Of a DNA stretch of 10,160 bases, positions 1-6,653 are shown in pieces. Position 1 is the stretch's first letter. Each line of letters begins with the position of its first letter. Under the pieces are notes generated by a model, which saw only the letters and a list, made by a program, of their open reading frames with translations, had not been told where the DNA came from and ran no database searches. The DNA is from Clostridiales bacterium (GTDB taxonomy: Bacteria; Bacillota; Clostridia; Oscillospirales; JAAYOS01). A program made the position numbers and the translations under genes. The stretch lies in contig JAAYMG010000326.1 of the NCBI GenBank assembly GCA_012521525.1, positions 1-10,160 on the forward strand. The letters are read 5' to 3'.

Positions 1-143
1 TCACAGTTTTGAACATTGGTAAAAGGACTTGGGCTCACGAATTTCTTAAATCAATAAGGGATTCCTAGGTTAAACGATATGCAGGGGATATTCTTGCTTT
101 TAAAACCCATAGTATCTTGACGCTATCCTTTTAGGCAACCGGC

Positions 144-171
144 TTGACTTTCGGTCCCGGTTGTGTATAAT
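144..171 (+). promoter_or_regulatory. Candidate sigma-A promoter before sigH
   Basis: TTGACT (144-149) and a perfect TATAAT (166-171) are separated by 16 bases. The boxes are close to consensus, but transcription would start near 177-179, which is inside or after the ribosome binding site of sigH (AAAGGTGA, 173-180). Either this promoter gives an almost leaderless message, or sigH is mainly read from upstream of the window. The box match is seen directly; its use is inferred. Confidence 0.5.
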
Positions 172-185
172 AAAAGGTGATTATT

Positions 186-797
186 TTGAAATACAGCGAT
201 TTATCAGCACACTCGGATGAAGAATTGTGTTCTCTTGCATCGAACGGGGTGCGCGAAGCGGAAGAGGTCCTGGTTTCCCGTTATTTCGGGCTCGTACGCA
301 TGTGTGCCCGCCCGTACTACCTCGCGGGTGGTTCTTTTGAAGACATTATCCAGGAAGGCCTGCTCGGATTACTGAGCGCGATAAGAGATTTTTCACCCGA
401 AAGAAAGGTCCCTTTTAAGAGCTTCGCCGAAAACTGTATCAAGAACCGCATATTCTCAGGTTTGAAAGCGGCTTCAAGAAAAAAACATTTGCCGCTCAAT
501 TCCTATCTGTCGATAAATTCCCTTTCCGAAGACGGCTATCACGCCTCAGACTTAGTCTCGCAACTGACGGATGTTGACCCCGAAGAACTCATTTTGAGCA
601 AGGAAAGGTACGAAGAACTTTTTAGCGAGCTTAAAGGTCTGCTGAGCAGTCTGGAATCCCGGATTTTGGACTTGTATCTGGATGGTCTGACCGTAAGGGA
701 GATCGCTTCCCTGACCGGACGGACACCAAAGTCCGTAGACAACGCCATTTGGCGTGTAAGGAGGAAGCTGAGCCGCCTCCTGATGCACGGCAGATAA
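186..797 (+). CDS. sigH: RNA polymerase sporulation sigma factor SigH (sigma-30 type)
   Basis: A sigma-70 family protein of about 203 residues that would direct RNA polymerase to early-sporulation and transition-phase promoters. Counting from GTG 177, region 2 spans roughly residues 24-100 and includes the core-binding motif DIIQEGLLGL (55-64) and the stretch KSFAENCIKNRI typical of SigH. Region 4 covers about 155-200, with the helix-turn-helix LTVREIASLTGRTPKSVDNA and the closing RVRRKL. The segments HLPLNSYLSIN and TDVDPEEL also match SigH rather than ECF or SigA factors. The length agrees with the family (about 210). I chose TTG at 186 because AAAGGTGA (173-180) sits 5 bases before it; GTG at 177 overlaps that site. 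A zinc-ribbon gene follows after a structured gap. SigH regulons are known for sporulating Firmicutes; sporulation here is inferred. Confidence 0.9.
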   Translation: MKYSDLSAHSDEELCSLASNGVREAEEVLVSRYFGLVRMCARPYYLAGGSFEDIIQEGLLGLLSAIRDFSPERKVPFKSFAENCIKNRIFSGLKAASRKKHLPLNSYLSINSLSEDGYHASDLVSQLTDVDPEELILSKERYEELFSELKGLLSSLESRILDLYLDGLTVREIASLTGRTPKSVDNAIWRVRRKLSRLLMHGR

Positions 798-803
798 CTG
801 AGC

Positions 804-880
804 ACTTACCTACGAATTACAATCGATGCCATTCGAAAGAATCTGTAATTGGCTTTTCGCAAATGCGTAAGTCGGCATCG
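804..880 (+). other. Possible pseudoknotted RNA element downstream of sigH
   Basis: Seven bases after the sigH stop there are three complementary pairs: ACTTAC (804-809) with GTAAGT (867-872), AATTACA (815-821) with TGTAATT (844-850), and CGATGCC (824-830) with GGCATCG (874-880). The first encloses the second. The third joins the loop of the second to bases just outside the first, which is a pseudoknot order. A small hairpin ATTC-GAAA-GAAT (831-842) and CGC-AAAT-GCG (858-867) lie within. There is no T-run, so it is not a plain terminator. It could be a leader element of the zinc-ribbon gene, a processed small RNA or chance. I do not recognise a known family. Confidence 0.35.
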
Positions 881-979
881 TTATACGTGCCCTATGTAGC
901 TTAATTCCCAGAGCGCAAAATGAGGTGTCGGTGAGAGTCCGTCCAAGGGCAAAGACTAAAGTCAAAGTGAGGTAAAACC

Positions 980-1258
980 ATGTACGAAGACAAAACACTA
1001 GTATGCAAAGAGTGTGGGGAGGAATTCGTATTCTCCGCCGGCGAGCAGGAATTCTATGCCGAGCGCGGATTCCAGAATGAGCCCCAGCGGTGCAAGAAGT
1101 GCCGCGACGCTCGTAAAGCAGCCGCCAGAGGTCCGAGAGAGTATTTCACAGCCGTTTGCGCAGCTTGCGGAAACGAAGCCCGTGTACCCTTCGAGCCGAA
1201 GACCGACAGACCGGTCTACTGCAGCGATTGCTTCGCAAAAATAAGAGAAAACGCCTGA
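980..1258 (+). CDS. Small zinc-ribbon protein with two CxxC...CxxC modules
   Basis: A 92-residue cytosolic protein with eight cysteines in four CxxC pairs. The first module uses C9/C12 and C38/C41, with the FYAERGFQNEPQRCKKCR stretch typical of the probable zinc-ribbon family (zf-trcl). The second uses C60/C63 and C81/C84, exactly the CxxC-x17-CxxC arrangement. Each module should hold one zinc ion. The biochemical role of the family is not known to me; nucleic-acid or protein binding is a guess. The ATG at 980 follows GAGG (969-972) at good spacing. I found no convincing promoter in the 182 bases before it, so it may be co-transcribed with sigH through the structured gap. A strong terminator follows directly. 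Confidence 0.85.
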   Translation: MYEDKTLVCKECGEEFVFSAGEQEFYAERGFQNEPQRCKKCRDARKAAARGPREYFTAVCAACGNEARVPFEPKTDRPVYCSDCFAKIRENA

Positions 1259-1279
1259 TTTCTGAAACATGAAATCCTG

Positions 1280-1312
1280 CCGGAGCACTTCAGGGTGCTC
1301 CGGTTTCCTTTT
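1280..1312 (+). terminator. Rho-independent terminator after the zinc-ribbon gene
   Basis: A perfect 9-bp stem, CCGGAGCAC (1280-1288) with GTGCTCCGG (1295-1303), closes a 6-base loop and runs into TTTCCTTTT. It lies 21 bases after the zinc-ribbon stop and ends that transcript. Confidence 0.88.
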
Positions 1313-1328
1313 GCTCATAATTTTGGTG

Positions 1329-1357
1329 TTGAAATGGATGCACGTTTGGGATATAAT
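1329..1357 (+). promoter_or_regulatory. Sigma-A promoter for the DUF1858 gene
   Basis: TTGAAA (1329-1334), a 17-base spacer and a perfect TATAAT (1352-1357) form a near-consensus promoter. The predicted start near 1364 gives a leader of about 80 bases before the ATG at 1444. The preceding terminator supports an independent transcript starting here. Confidence 0.75.
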
Positions 1358-1443
1358 GAGTTTAGATATTCCTGCATAATATTTTGAGGTTCAAAAGTTA
1401 GCAGAATAAAGTTTGATATATAGCTGGTATAAGGAGGTACACA

Positions 1444-1659
1444 ATGCCCGTAATTACAAAGGATACCATAATTGGAGACATTCTTCGTATAAATCCTGCC
1501 GCAGCCAAGATCCTTTTGGAAATCGGCATGCACTGCCTTGGATGTCCCGCATCCCGGGGTGAGACTCTTGAACAGGCTTGCAGGGTCCACGGCGTCGACG
1601 CCGACGAAATCCTCGATCGCATCAATGCCTTACAGGAAGCTTCAGCTTACGAGGAGTAA
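1444..1659 (+). CDS. DUF1858 domain protein (redox disulfide-associated family)
   Basis: A 71-residue single-domain protein. The N-terminal part (residues 3-30) is the short helical DUF1858 fold, followed by GMHCLGCPAS with a CxxC pair (C31, C34), then ETLEQAC (C46) and HGVDADEIL. This matches the small family found next to hybrid-cluster (prismane) proteins and fused to some disulfide or NO-related proteins in anaerobes. A redox or metal-sensing role is therefore likely by family association, but no reaction is established and no partner gene lies nearby. The start is well fixed: a perfect AAGGAGGT (1431-1438) precedes the ATG by 5 bases. It has its own promoter upstream and a hairpin downstream, so it is probably monocistronic, with some read-through into trmK. 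Confidence 0.85.
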   Translation: MPVITKDTIIGDILRINPAAAKILLEIGMHCLGCPASRGETLEQACRVHGVDADEILDRINALQEASAYEE

Positions 1660-1675
1660 TTTATTAAAAAAAGAT

Positions 1676-1714
1676 GACCGCGGGCTTGGATTTACCTTGC
1701 CCCGGTCTGTTTTT
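1676..1714 (+). terminator. Terminator or attenuator between the DUF1858 gene and trmK
   Basis: GACCG-c-GGGC (1676-1685, one bulged C) pairs with GCCCCGGTC (1699-1707) around a 13-base loop and is followed by TGTTTTT. The T-run ends only 2 bases before the GGAGGT that serves trmK (1717-1722). No clear promoter separates the hairpin from trmK, so partial read-through may set trmK expression. Confidence 0.7.
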
Positions 1715-1725
1715 ATGGAGGTTTG

Positions 1726-2457
1726 ATGGAAAGGACAGGGTTTCTGCAGCCTGAGCGGGATGAAATCCGCCGTGGACCGGCACTGACTCCGCGGCTGAAA
1801 AAGCTTGCCGATCCTGTGAGGGAAGGTTCATCAGTGTGGGATGTGGGGACCGACCACGGGAAATTGCCCGTCCGGCTTCTGCTGGACGGCAAGGTGCGTC
1901 GCATGGTCGCGTCGGATATAAAAGAGGGACCTCTCGAAAGCGCCAGGGCAACGGCAACCAGCTTTGGCGTGGAAGACAGGATCGAGTTTCGGCTGTGCGA
2001 TGGATTGGGCAGCGAGGCGCCGGACCTGATCGACACCGTCATAATAGCCGGGATGGGCGGAGAGACGATGATCGATATCCTGGAGAACGCCCGTTGGGTA
2101 GTCGACAGGAAGGTGCGCCTGCTGCTGCAGCCGATGTCGGCCATACCCAAATTGAGATCCTATCTTTATTCAAACAGCTATACTGTTTTCGGCGAGCACC
2201 TTGTAAGGGAAAGGGATAAAATATACCTATGCATAGATGCGTCAGGCGGAGGTAGTGCCGAAAGCTATTCTTTCCTGGACGCAAGGATAGGTAAATATCT
2301 CACAAAAGGGGAGCCATACCGCGACTATCTCAGACGGGAAAAGATGAGACTAGAAAAGGAGCTGTACGGCGCGGACGGTGATCATAAGACAATAATACGA
2401 ACTGCTATCGGAGAAATTGAAGACATGATCAGAGGCAGTGTGCAAGTCGCGGAATAA
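1726..2457 (+). CDS. trmK: tRNA (adenine(22)-N1)-methyltransferase TrmK
   Basis: A SAM-dependent methyltransferase of 243 residues that forms m1A at position 22 of bacterial tRNAs. The Rossmann glycine motif is seen as DVGTDHGKLP (39-48), followed by ASDIKEGPLESA (62-73), where the acidic residue would contact SAM. The family signature AGMGGETM lies at 108-115, and LQPMSAIPKLRSYLYSNSY follows. The C-terminal region (about 170-243) is the charged helical part typical of TrmK. ATG 1726 is chosen because GGAGGT (1717-1722) is just upstream, though the spacing is short; TTG 1723 is the alternative. The N-terminus is about 20 residues longer than I expect for the family. It is followed after a short gap by the Nif3-like gene, a pair conserved in Firmicutes. 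In many of them this pair sits beside rpoD/sigA, which is not visible here. Confidence 0.92.
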   Translation: MERTGFLQPERDEIRRGPALTPRLKKLADPVREGSSVWDVGTDHGKLPVRLLLDGKVRRMVASDIKEGPLESARATATSFGVEDRIEFRLCDGLGSEAPDLIDTVIIAGMGGETMIDILENARWVVDRKVRLLLQPMSAIPKLRSYLYSNSYTVFGEHLVRERDKIYLCIDASGGGSAESYSFLDARIGKYLTKGEPYRDYLRREKMRLEKELYGADGDHKTIIRTAIGEIEDMIRGSVQVAE

Positions 2458-2484
2458 GGATCAATGTATTGGGGGGTTGCAGAT

Positions 2485-3282
2485 ATGGTGAAAGTTAAAG
2501 ATGTTTTTCAGTACCTCAAAGATCTTGCCCCGCTGGAGCTTAAAATCGAAGGGGACAACCCCGGCTTTCTGGTCGGAAGCGAAGAGCAGGAGGTAGAGAG
2601 GGTCCTGGTCGCCCTTGACATAACTCCCGAAGTGATCGATGAGGGAGCGGAGTGGGGAGCCGGCCTGATAGTTTCCCATCACCCGGTCATATACTCCAGG
2701 CTCAGCAGCGTAACCGACAATGACTATACCGGTGTTCGAGTTTTGAAGCTTGCCGGGCTGGGTATGGCTGCAATATGCATGCATACTAACCTGGACATTG
2801 CTGAAGGGGGAGTAAATGATGCTTTGGCAGAGCGTATCGGTTTGCAGGACATAAGCGTCATAGCCGATACTTCGCTTTCTCCCTGCGGAGACCGGGGTGT
2901 GTGCAGGATGGGGAGCGCCCCGAATGAAATGCGCATAGAGGAATTTGCCGAGCATGTGGCAAGATCGCTTGGCGGCAACGGCGTAAAATATCTTCCGGGC
3001 AAAAGCCCTGTCAGAAAAGTCGCCGTCGGCGGGGGGTCCTGCGGAGGCGACCTGCCCCTCGTCGTCAGGGCCGGATGTGATACGTTCGTGACTTCCGAAG
3101 TAAAGCACGGACAGATCCTGGAGGCGCAGTGGTACGGAATAAACCTGATCGATGCGGGCCATTTTGCCACAGAGGACGTGATCTGCCCGGTGCTTGTCCG
3201 CCTGCTTAGAGAGCGCTTCAAGTCGCTGGAGGTAAAAAAATCTGAACGCATGGGCGATCTCATGCGCTATATCGGGGTGTAG
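2485..3282 (+). CDS. Nif3-like dinuclear metal centre protein (YqfO/YbgI family)
   Basis: A 265-residue member of the Nif3/DUF34 family, which forms toroidal hexamers with two metal ions per subunit. From the chosen start the likely metal ligands are visible: H65/H66 in VSHHPVIYSRL, H100 and D104 in MHTNLDIAEGGVND, and H226/E230 in DAGHFATE. SEVKHGQ in between is also conserved. The protein has the short form without the PII-like insert found in some Bacillus homologues. Its exact activity is unsettled; related proteins have been linked to GTP cyclohydrolase I type 2 annotation and tRNA-associated roles, but nothing here proves one. I prefer ATG 2485 over 2464 because GGGGGG (2471-2476) is well spaced and family proteins begin near MVKVKDV; for 2464 the AAGGA is only 3 bases away. 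It lies between trmK and rqcH with tiny gaps, clearly one operon. Confidence 0.9.
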   Translation: MVKVKDVFQYLKDLAPLELKIEGDNPGFLVGSEEQEVERVLVALDITPEVIDEGAEWGAGLIVSHHPVIYSRLSSVTDNDYTGVRVLKLAGLGMAAICMHTNLDIAEGGVNDALAERIGLQDISVIADTSLSPCGDRGVCRMGSAPNEMRIEEFAEHVARSLGGNGVKYLPGKSPVRKVAVGGGSCGGDLPLVVRAGCDTFVTSEVKHGQILEAQWYGINLIDAGHFATEDVICPVLVRLLRERFKSLEVKKSERMGDLMRYIGV

Positions 3283-3284
3283 AG

Positions 3285-5051
3285 ATGCCGCTCGACGCAG
3301 TTGTATTGTCGGCAGTCCGCTCGGAGCTGGAACAGAGGGTCGTGGGCGGAAAAATCGACAAGATATATCAGCCCGAAAAGGACGAGGTACTCCTCCATAT
3401 AAGAAGTATCGGGGAAAACCTTCGACTGCTCATATCGGCAAACCAGAATAACGCACGTGTGCACATCGGGAACATATCCAGGGAAAACCCGCAGACTCCG
3501 CCGATGTTCTGCATGCTGATGCGAAAGCTCTTTACCGGAGGGATAATCAGGCAGGTAAGCCAGCCTCCGCTGGAGAGGATATTGACGTTTGAGGTAGACA
3601 CGATCGATGAATTAGGCCAGGTATCCCGCAAGAAGATAGTTGTTGAACTGATAGGAAGGATGTCAAATATCATACTTCTCGATGAGGAAGACCGCATCAT
3701 AGACAGCATCCGCCGCGTCAATGCCGACATAACCGACAAACGTCAGGTATTGCCCGGCATGTTTTACCGGTATCCGCCCGCACAGGAGAAAAGGAACCCG
3801 TTGCAAACTTCCGATGAGACCCTCCGGATGCTTGTTGATTCGGCTGATCCGGACGCCAGGGCTGACAAGTGGCTGATAGACAATTTCTTCGGACTGTCTC
3901 CGCTGGTCGCAAGGGAGACGGCATTCAGGGCAGCGGGCGACGTATCGCCGATGTTCGGAGAGATTTCTGTGGCCGGAAGACAGCGCTTTGCGGATGAGGT
4001 CACCCGTTTGTTCGATATCATCCGAAACGGCAGGACGGTACCGTATATGCTGTTCGATAACGGGAAGCCTTTTGACCTTACGTATATCCCGATCGGCCAA
4101 TACGGCGGAAAATACAAAGTTGAAAAGTTTGACAGCTTTTCGATGCTTGTGGAGGCCTTCTACGAAGAGAGGGCGGCTTTGGCCCGCCTGAGCCAGCAGG
4201 CGCAGGTACTGAGGAAGGTAATCTCGCCGATACATGACAGGCTGAGGCGAAAAGTGGAAGCCCAGAAGAAGGAACTGATGCAGGCAAAGGACCGTGAGAA
4301 ACTGCGTGAGTTCGGAGACCTGCTGATGGCAAACCTCAATGCCGCACCTAAAGGATCCAGGAGCGTCAGGGTAACCAACTTTTACGACCCGGAGGTCGGA
4401 GAGATCGAAATACCACTTGACCCGAAACTATCGGTACAGCAAAACGCGGCAAAGTACTACAAGGACTACAACAGGATGAAGAACGCCGAAAGAGTGCTGC
4501 AGGAGCAGATCGCTTCGGGAGAGCAGGAAGCGGCGTACCTTGAAAGCGTACTCGACTTGATCGACCGCGCGGAAACTTCCAGTGACGTCGAGGAGATCAG
4601 GCAGGAGCTGATGCAGACCGGATATATCAGGCAAAGCATGCAGCGCGGCAAAAAGAAGGACAGGGATCTTCAGCGGCCGCCCCGGGAGTTCCGTTCGACA
4701 GGCGGGTTCGTAATACTGTGCGGAAGAAACAACCTGCAAAACGACATGCTGACACATAAGCTGGCGAATAAGAACGACATATGGTTCCATGTCCAGAAGC
4801 ATCCCGGCTCCCATGTCATACTGAGGTGCGAAGGAAGAGAGCCTGACGACCTGTCTTATACCGAAGCCGCGATGATTGCCGCTGCATATTCACAGGCAAA
4901 GGATTCGGCGAATGTGGCGGTCGACTATACAAGGGTCCGCAACGTTAAAAAGATACCGGGTGCAAGGCCCGGAATGGTTATTTATGATCCATATTACACG
5001 GCATATGTAACGCCGGACAGGGAGATCATAGAGAAACTGCGAGTAAGGTAA
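3285..5051 (+). CDS. rqcH: Ribosome quality-control protein RqcH (NFACT / FbpA family)
   Basis: A 588-residue homologue of Rqc2/NEMF. Known RqcH binds stalled 50S subunits carrying peptidyl-tRNA and recruits tRNA-Ala to add a C-terminal alanine tail that marks the chain for degradation. The NFACT-N domain starts at MPLDAVVLSAVRSEL and includes GKIDKIYQP (22-30) and the VVELIGRMSNIILLD stretch (119-133). Helical and coiled-coil segments occupy about 285-450. The NFACT-R domain (about 470-580) shows GRNNLQNDMLT (480-490), WFHVQKHPGSHVIL (500-513) and KKIPGARPGMVIY (555-567). The older name is fibronectin-binding protein A. The residue pair at 97-98, normally Asp-Arg and needed for tailing, is Glu-Arg here (PPLERIL). 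The start lies 2 bases after the Nif3-gene stop, so translation is probably coupled. Confidence 0.93.
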   Translation: MPLDAVVLSAVRSELEQRVVGGKIDKIYQPEKDEVLLHIRSIGENLRLLISANQNNARVHIGNISRENPQTPPMFCMLMRKLFTGGIIRQVSQPPLERILTFEVDTIDELGQVSRKKIVVELIGRMSNIILLDEEDRIIDSIRRVNADITDKRQVLPGMFYRYPPAQEKRNPLQTSDETLRMLVDSADPDARADKWLIDNFFGLSPLVARETAFRAAGDVSPMFGEISVAGRQRFADEVTRLFDIIRNGRTVPYMLFDNGKPFDLTYIPIGQYGGKYKVEKFDSFSMLVEAFYEERAALARLSQQAQVLRKVISPIHDRLRRKVEAQKKELMQAKDREKLREFGDLLMANLNAAPKGSRSVRVTNFYDPEVGEIEIPLDPKLSVQQNAAKYYKDYNRMKNAERVLQEQIASGEQEAAYLESVLDLIDRAETSSDVEEIRQELMQTGYIRQSMQRGKKKDRDLQRPPREFRSTGGFVILCGRNNLQNDMLTHKLANKNDIWFHVQKHPGSHVILRCEGREPDDLSYTEAAMIAAAYSQAKDSANVAVDYTRVRNVKKIPGARPGMVIYDPYYTAYVTPDREIIEKLRVR

Positions 5052-5116
5052 CAGGGTAACCAAAGCAGATCCATCCAGGTTTAGGTTCCTGGAAACCGAT
5101 ATAAAGTATAAGAACG

Positions 5117-5150
5117 AAGGCGGCTTCCGGCTCAACCGGCAGCCGCCTTT
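5117..5150. terminator. Bidirectional terminator between rqcH and the SLH gene
   Basis: AAGGCGGCT (5117-5125) pairs with AGCCGCCTT (5141-5149), with an inner CCGG/CCGG stem around CTCAA. It is followed by TTTATT on the plus strand and by CGTTCTT on the minus strand, so it can end both convergent transcripts. Confidence 0.88.
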
Positions 5151-5212
5151 ATTCCGTTATTTGCTTCGCCGATGGCTCTGCGGATGCGGACAGGACAGAG
5201 AGAAGGGCATGC

Positions 5213-6541
5213 CTATCCGAAAATCCTGCTAAGGAGACTGCGAGACTTTTCGCTTTCCTTGATTTTCATTGCCCTGTAGAGCATTTCTGCAGCGTCAGCC
5301 CTCGTTACGTTGTCCATCGGACGCAGGCTTCCGTCCGAGGCTGTTTCGATAAGGTCGTTGGCGACCGCCTTGGATGCGGCATCCATTGCCCAAGCCGGTA
5401 CCGCTTCGTCGTCAGCGAACACCGGACGTTTTTCGCCGTCGTCAAGTTTCAGAATGTTGTTCAGGACAACGAGAGCCTCTGCCCTGGTCAGCGGGTTTTC
5501 GGAACGGAAGACACGACGGCCGTCCAAAGTGCTGACCCCGGTGATGATACCCTGTTTTAATGCTGTAGAAAGGTACGGCTTGACCCAGGCGGGAGTATCC
5601 GAATCGTCGGCAAAGCCAGTCTTCGTTACCGGTGTCGTTACCTCAATACCCAGGCATGTCAGTGCCATTGCGACGAATTCGCCCCTGGAGACCACTTTTG
5701 CGGGGTTGAAGAAGTAGTTGTTCCCCATGCGTTCACCGATCAGTATGCCCTCTTCGGCAAGCTTGATGGCCGCAAAGTGGGCAGGGTTCCCTTCCATGTC
5801 GCTGTAGGTCATCTTTGCTCCGTTCTTGGTTATACGGATTGTGACTTTCGCCGTATTTGACATAAGTCCGTCGGGATCGACTGCCACATATGTGAAGCTG
5901 TCGGTGCCGGTTTTATTCTGGTAGGGAGTGTAAATGAATACGTCCGGTTCTTCTTCGGATATGACTACGTCGCCTTTGGTGGGCGGGTTCTGGATCCGCA
6001 CGACCAGGTCGTCCCCGTCAGGATCCGAGATTTTGAACCTGCAGGTCACGGCAATGTTCTTTATCGTTTCATACTCCACATCCTCAGCGACGGGCGGATT
6101 GTTCTTGCTGATGACCTGAGCTATGGAGACGGTCGTTATCTGCCCGTTGGAATTGTTGAACACCGGTATGAAACTGAAGCTTGTGGTTGTTTCTTTACTG
6201 CCGGCAGGTTTGAAATAGAGCTGGTCAAGGTTCTCGGTCGTTACTGCCTCACCGGCATACAGTGCGCGGTTACCGCAGTACAGGGTGCCTTCCGACTCAT
6301 CAGGAAGCGATGTCAGGACTATGCCCTCCAATTCGCCTTCGCCTACGATGTTGCTGAGGAAGTCGACGCTTCGGAAGGGTATGTCCATGCCAGCTTCGCT
6401 TGTCTTTGAGAAGGTGGCTATATAGGGTTCCGGTTGTGCTACCGATACTGCCCCGGCGGTGGTAGACATAATGATCATAACAAGCAGGAGAGAGATGATT
6501 CGGACAAACCTGCATCCAATTATTCTTTGATATTGATTCAT
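5213..6541 (-). CDS. Secreted SLH-domain surface protein with cadherin-like repeats
   Basis: A 442-residue exported protein expected to bind secondary cell-wall polymer. A signal peptide is clear: basic start (MNQYQRIIGCRFVR), hydrophobic core (15-25) and a likely cleavage near TAGA (28-31). Residues about 38-145 form one beta-rich cadherin-like unit (LEGIVLTSLP, GTLYCGN, LDQLYFKPAG). Residues 148-238 form a second (NNPPVAEDVEYETIKN, ISDPDGDDL, DSFTYVAVDPDG). Three SLH repeats follow at about 244-295, 309-365 and 374-425. Each keeps the wall-binding motif: SRGE (285-288), TRAE (352-355) and TRAD (413-416). The open frame continues upstream as far as 7093, but that part overlaps rodA antisense. 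ATG 6541 is preceded by AGGAGG at 6-base spacing and by a leader with inverted repeats. No enzyme motif is seen, so it is probably structural or an adhesin-like wall component. Confidence 0.88.
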   Translation of the reverse strand: MNQYQRIIGCRFVRIISLLLVMIIMSTTAGAVSVAQPEPYIATFSKTSEAGMDIPFRSVDFLSNIVGEGELEGIVLTSLPDESEGTLYCGNRALYAGEAVTTENLDQLYFKPAGSKETTTSFSFIPVFNNSNGQITTVSIAQVISKNNPPVAEDVEYETIKNIAVTCRFKISDPDGDDLVVRIQNPPTKGDVVISEEEPDVFIYTPYQNKTGTDSFTYVAVDPDGLMSNTAKVTIRITKNGAKMTYSDMEGNPAHFAAIKLAEEGILIGERMGNNYFFNPAKVVSRGEFVAMALTCLGIEVTTPVTKTGFADDSDTPAWVKPYLSTALKQGIITGVSTLDGRRVFRSENPLTRAEALVVLNNILKLDDGEKRPVFADDEAVPAWAMDAASKAVANDLIETASDGSLRPMDNVTRADAAEMLYRAMKIKESEKSRSLLSRIFG

Positions 6542-6587
6542 ATAGATCCTCCTCATGGAATCATGTTTGCGTAGTCCGTCGCAGTTA

Positions 6588-6626
6588 TTGTTTACCCTAA
6601 ATGCCCATGATATTCCTTGTAAACAA
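6588..6626 (-). repeat. 8-bp inverted repeat in the SLH gene leader
   Basis: TTGTTTAC (6588-6595) and GTAAACAA (6619-6626) are perfect complements separated by 23 bases and lie 47-85 bases before the SLH start. In RNA the arms would form a hairpin. Its loop contains AAGGA and a three-codon frame ATG-GGC-ATT-TAG (minus strand, 6608-6597). It could be an operator, a leader hairpin or chance. Confidence 0.35.
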
Positions 6627-6653
6627 AAAATATATAAATTTTGGGAACAGTAT

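Noticed and set aside
1..143. Possible gene or tRNA end upstream of sigH.
   Set aside because: No open frame, cloverleaf or clear terminator could be made out; another TTGACG at 117-122 lacks a matching -10.
921..951. Cobalamin riboswitch or c-di-GMP riboswitch before the zinc-ribbon gene.
   Set aside because: Only a GGTGAGAGTCC-like fragment and a CATTCGAAAG-like loop are seen. The other conserved boxes and the required helices are missing.
810..998. Minus-strand 62-residue frame with a signal-peptide-like start (MFCLRTWFYL).
   Set aside because: It begins at GTG inside the zinc-ribbon gene with no ribosome binding site and no family resemblance; the gap is better explained as RNA structure.
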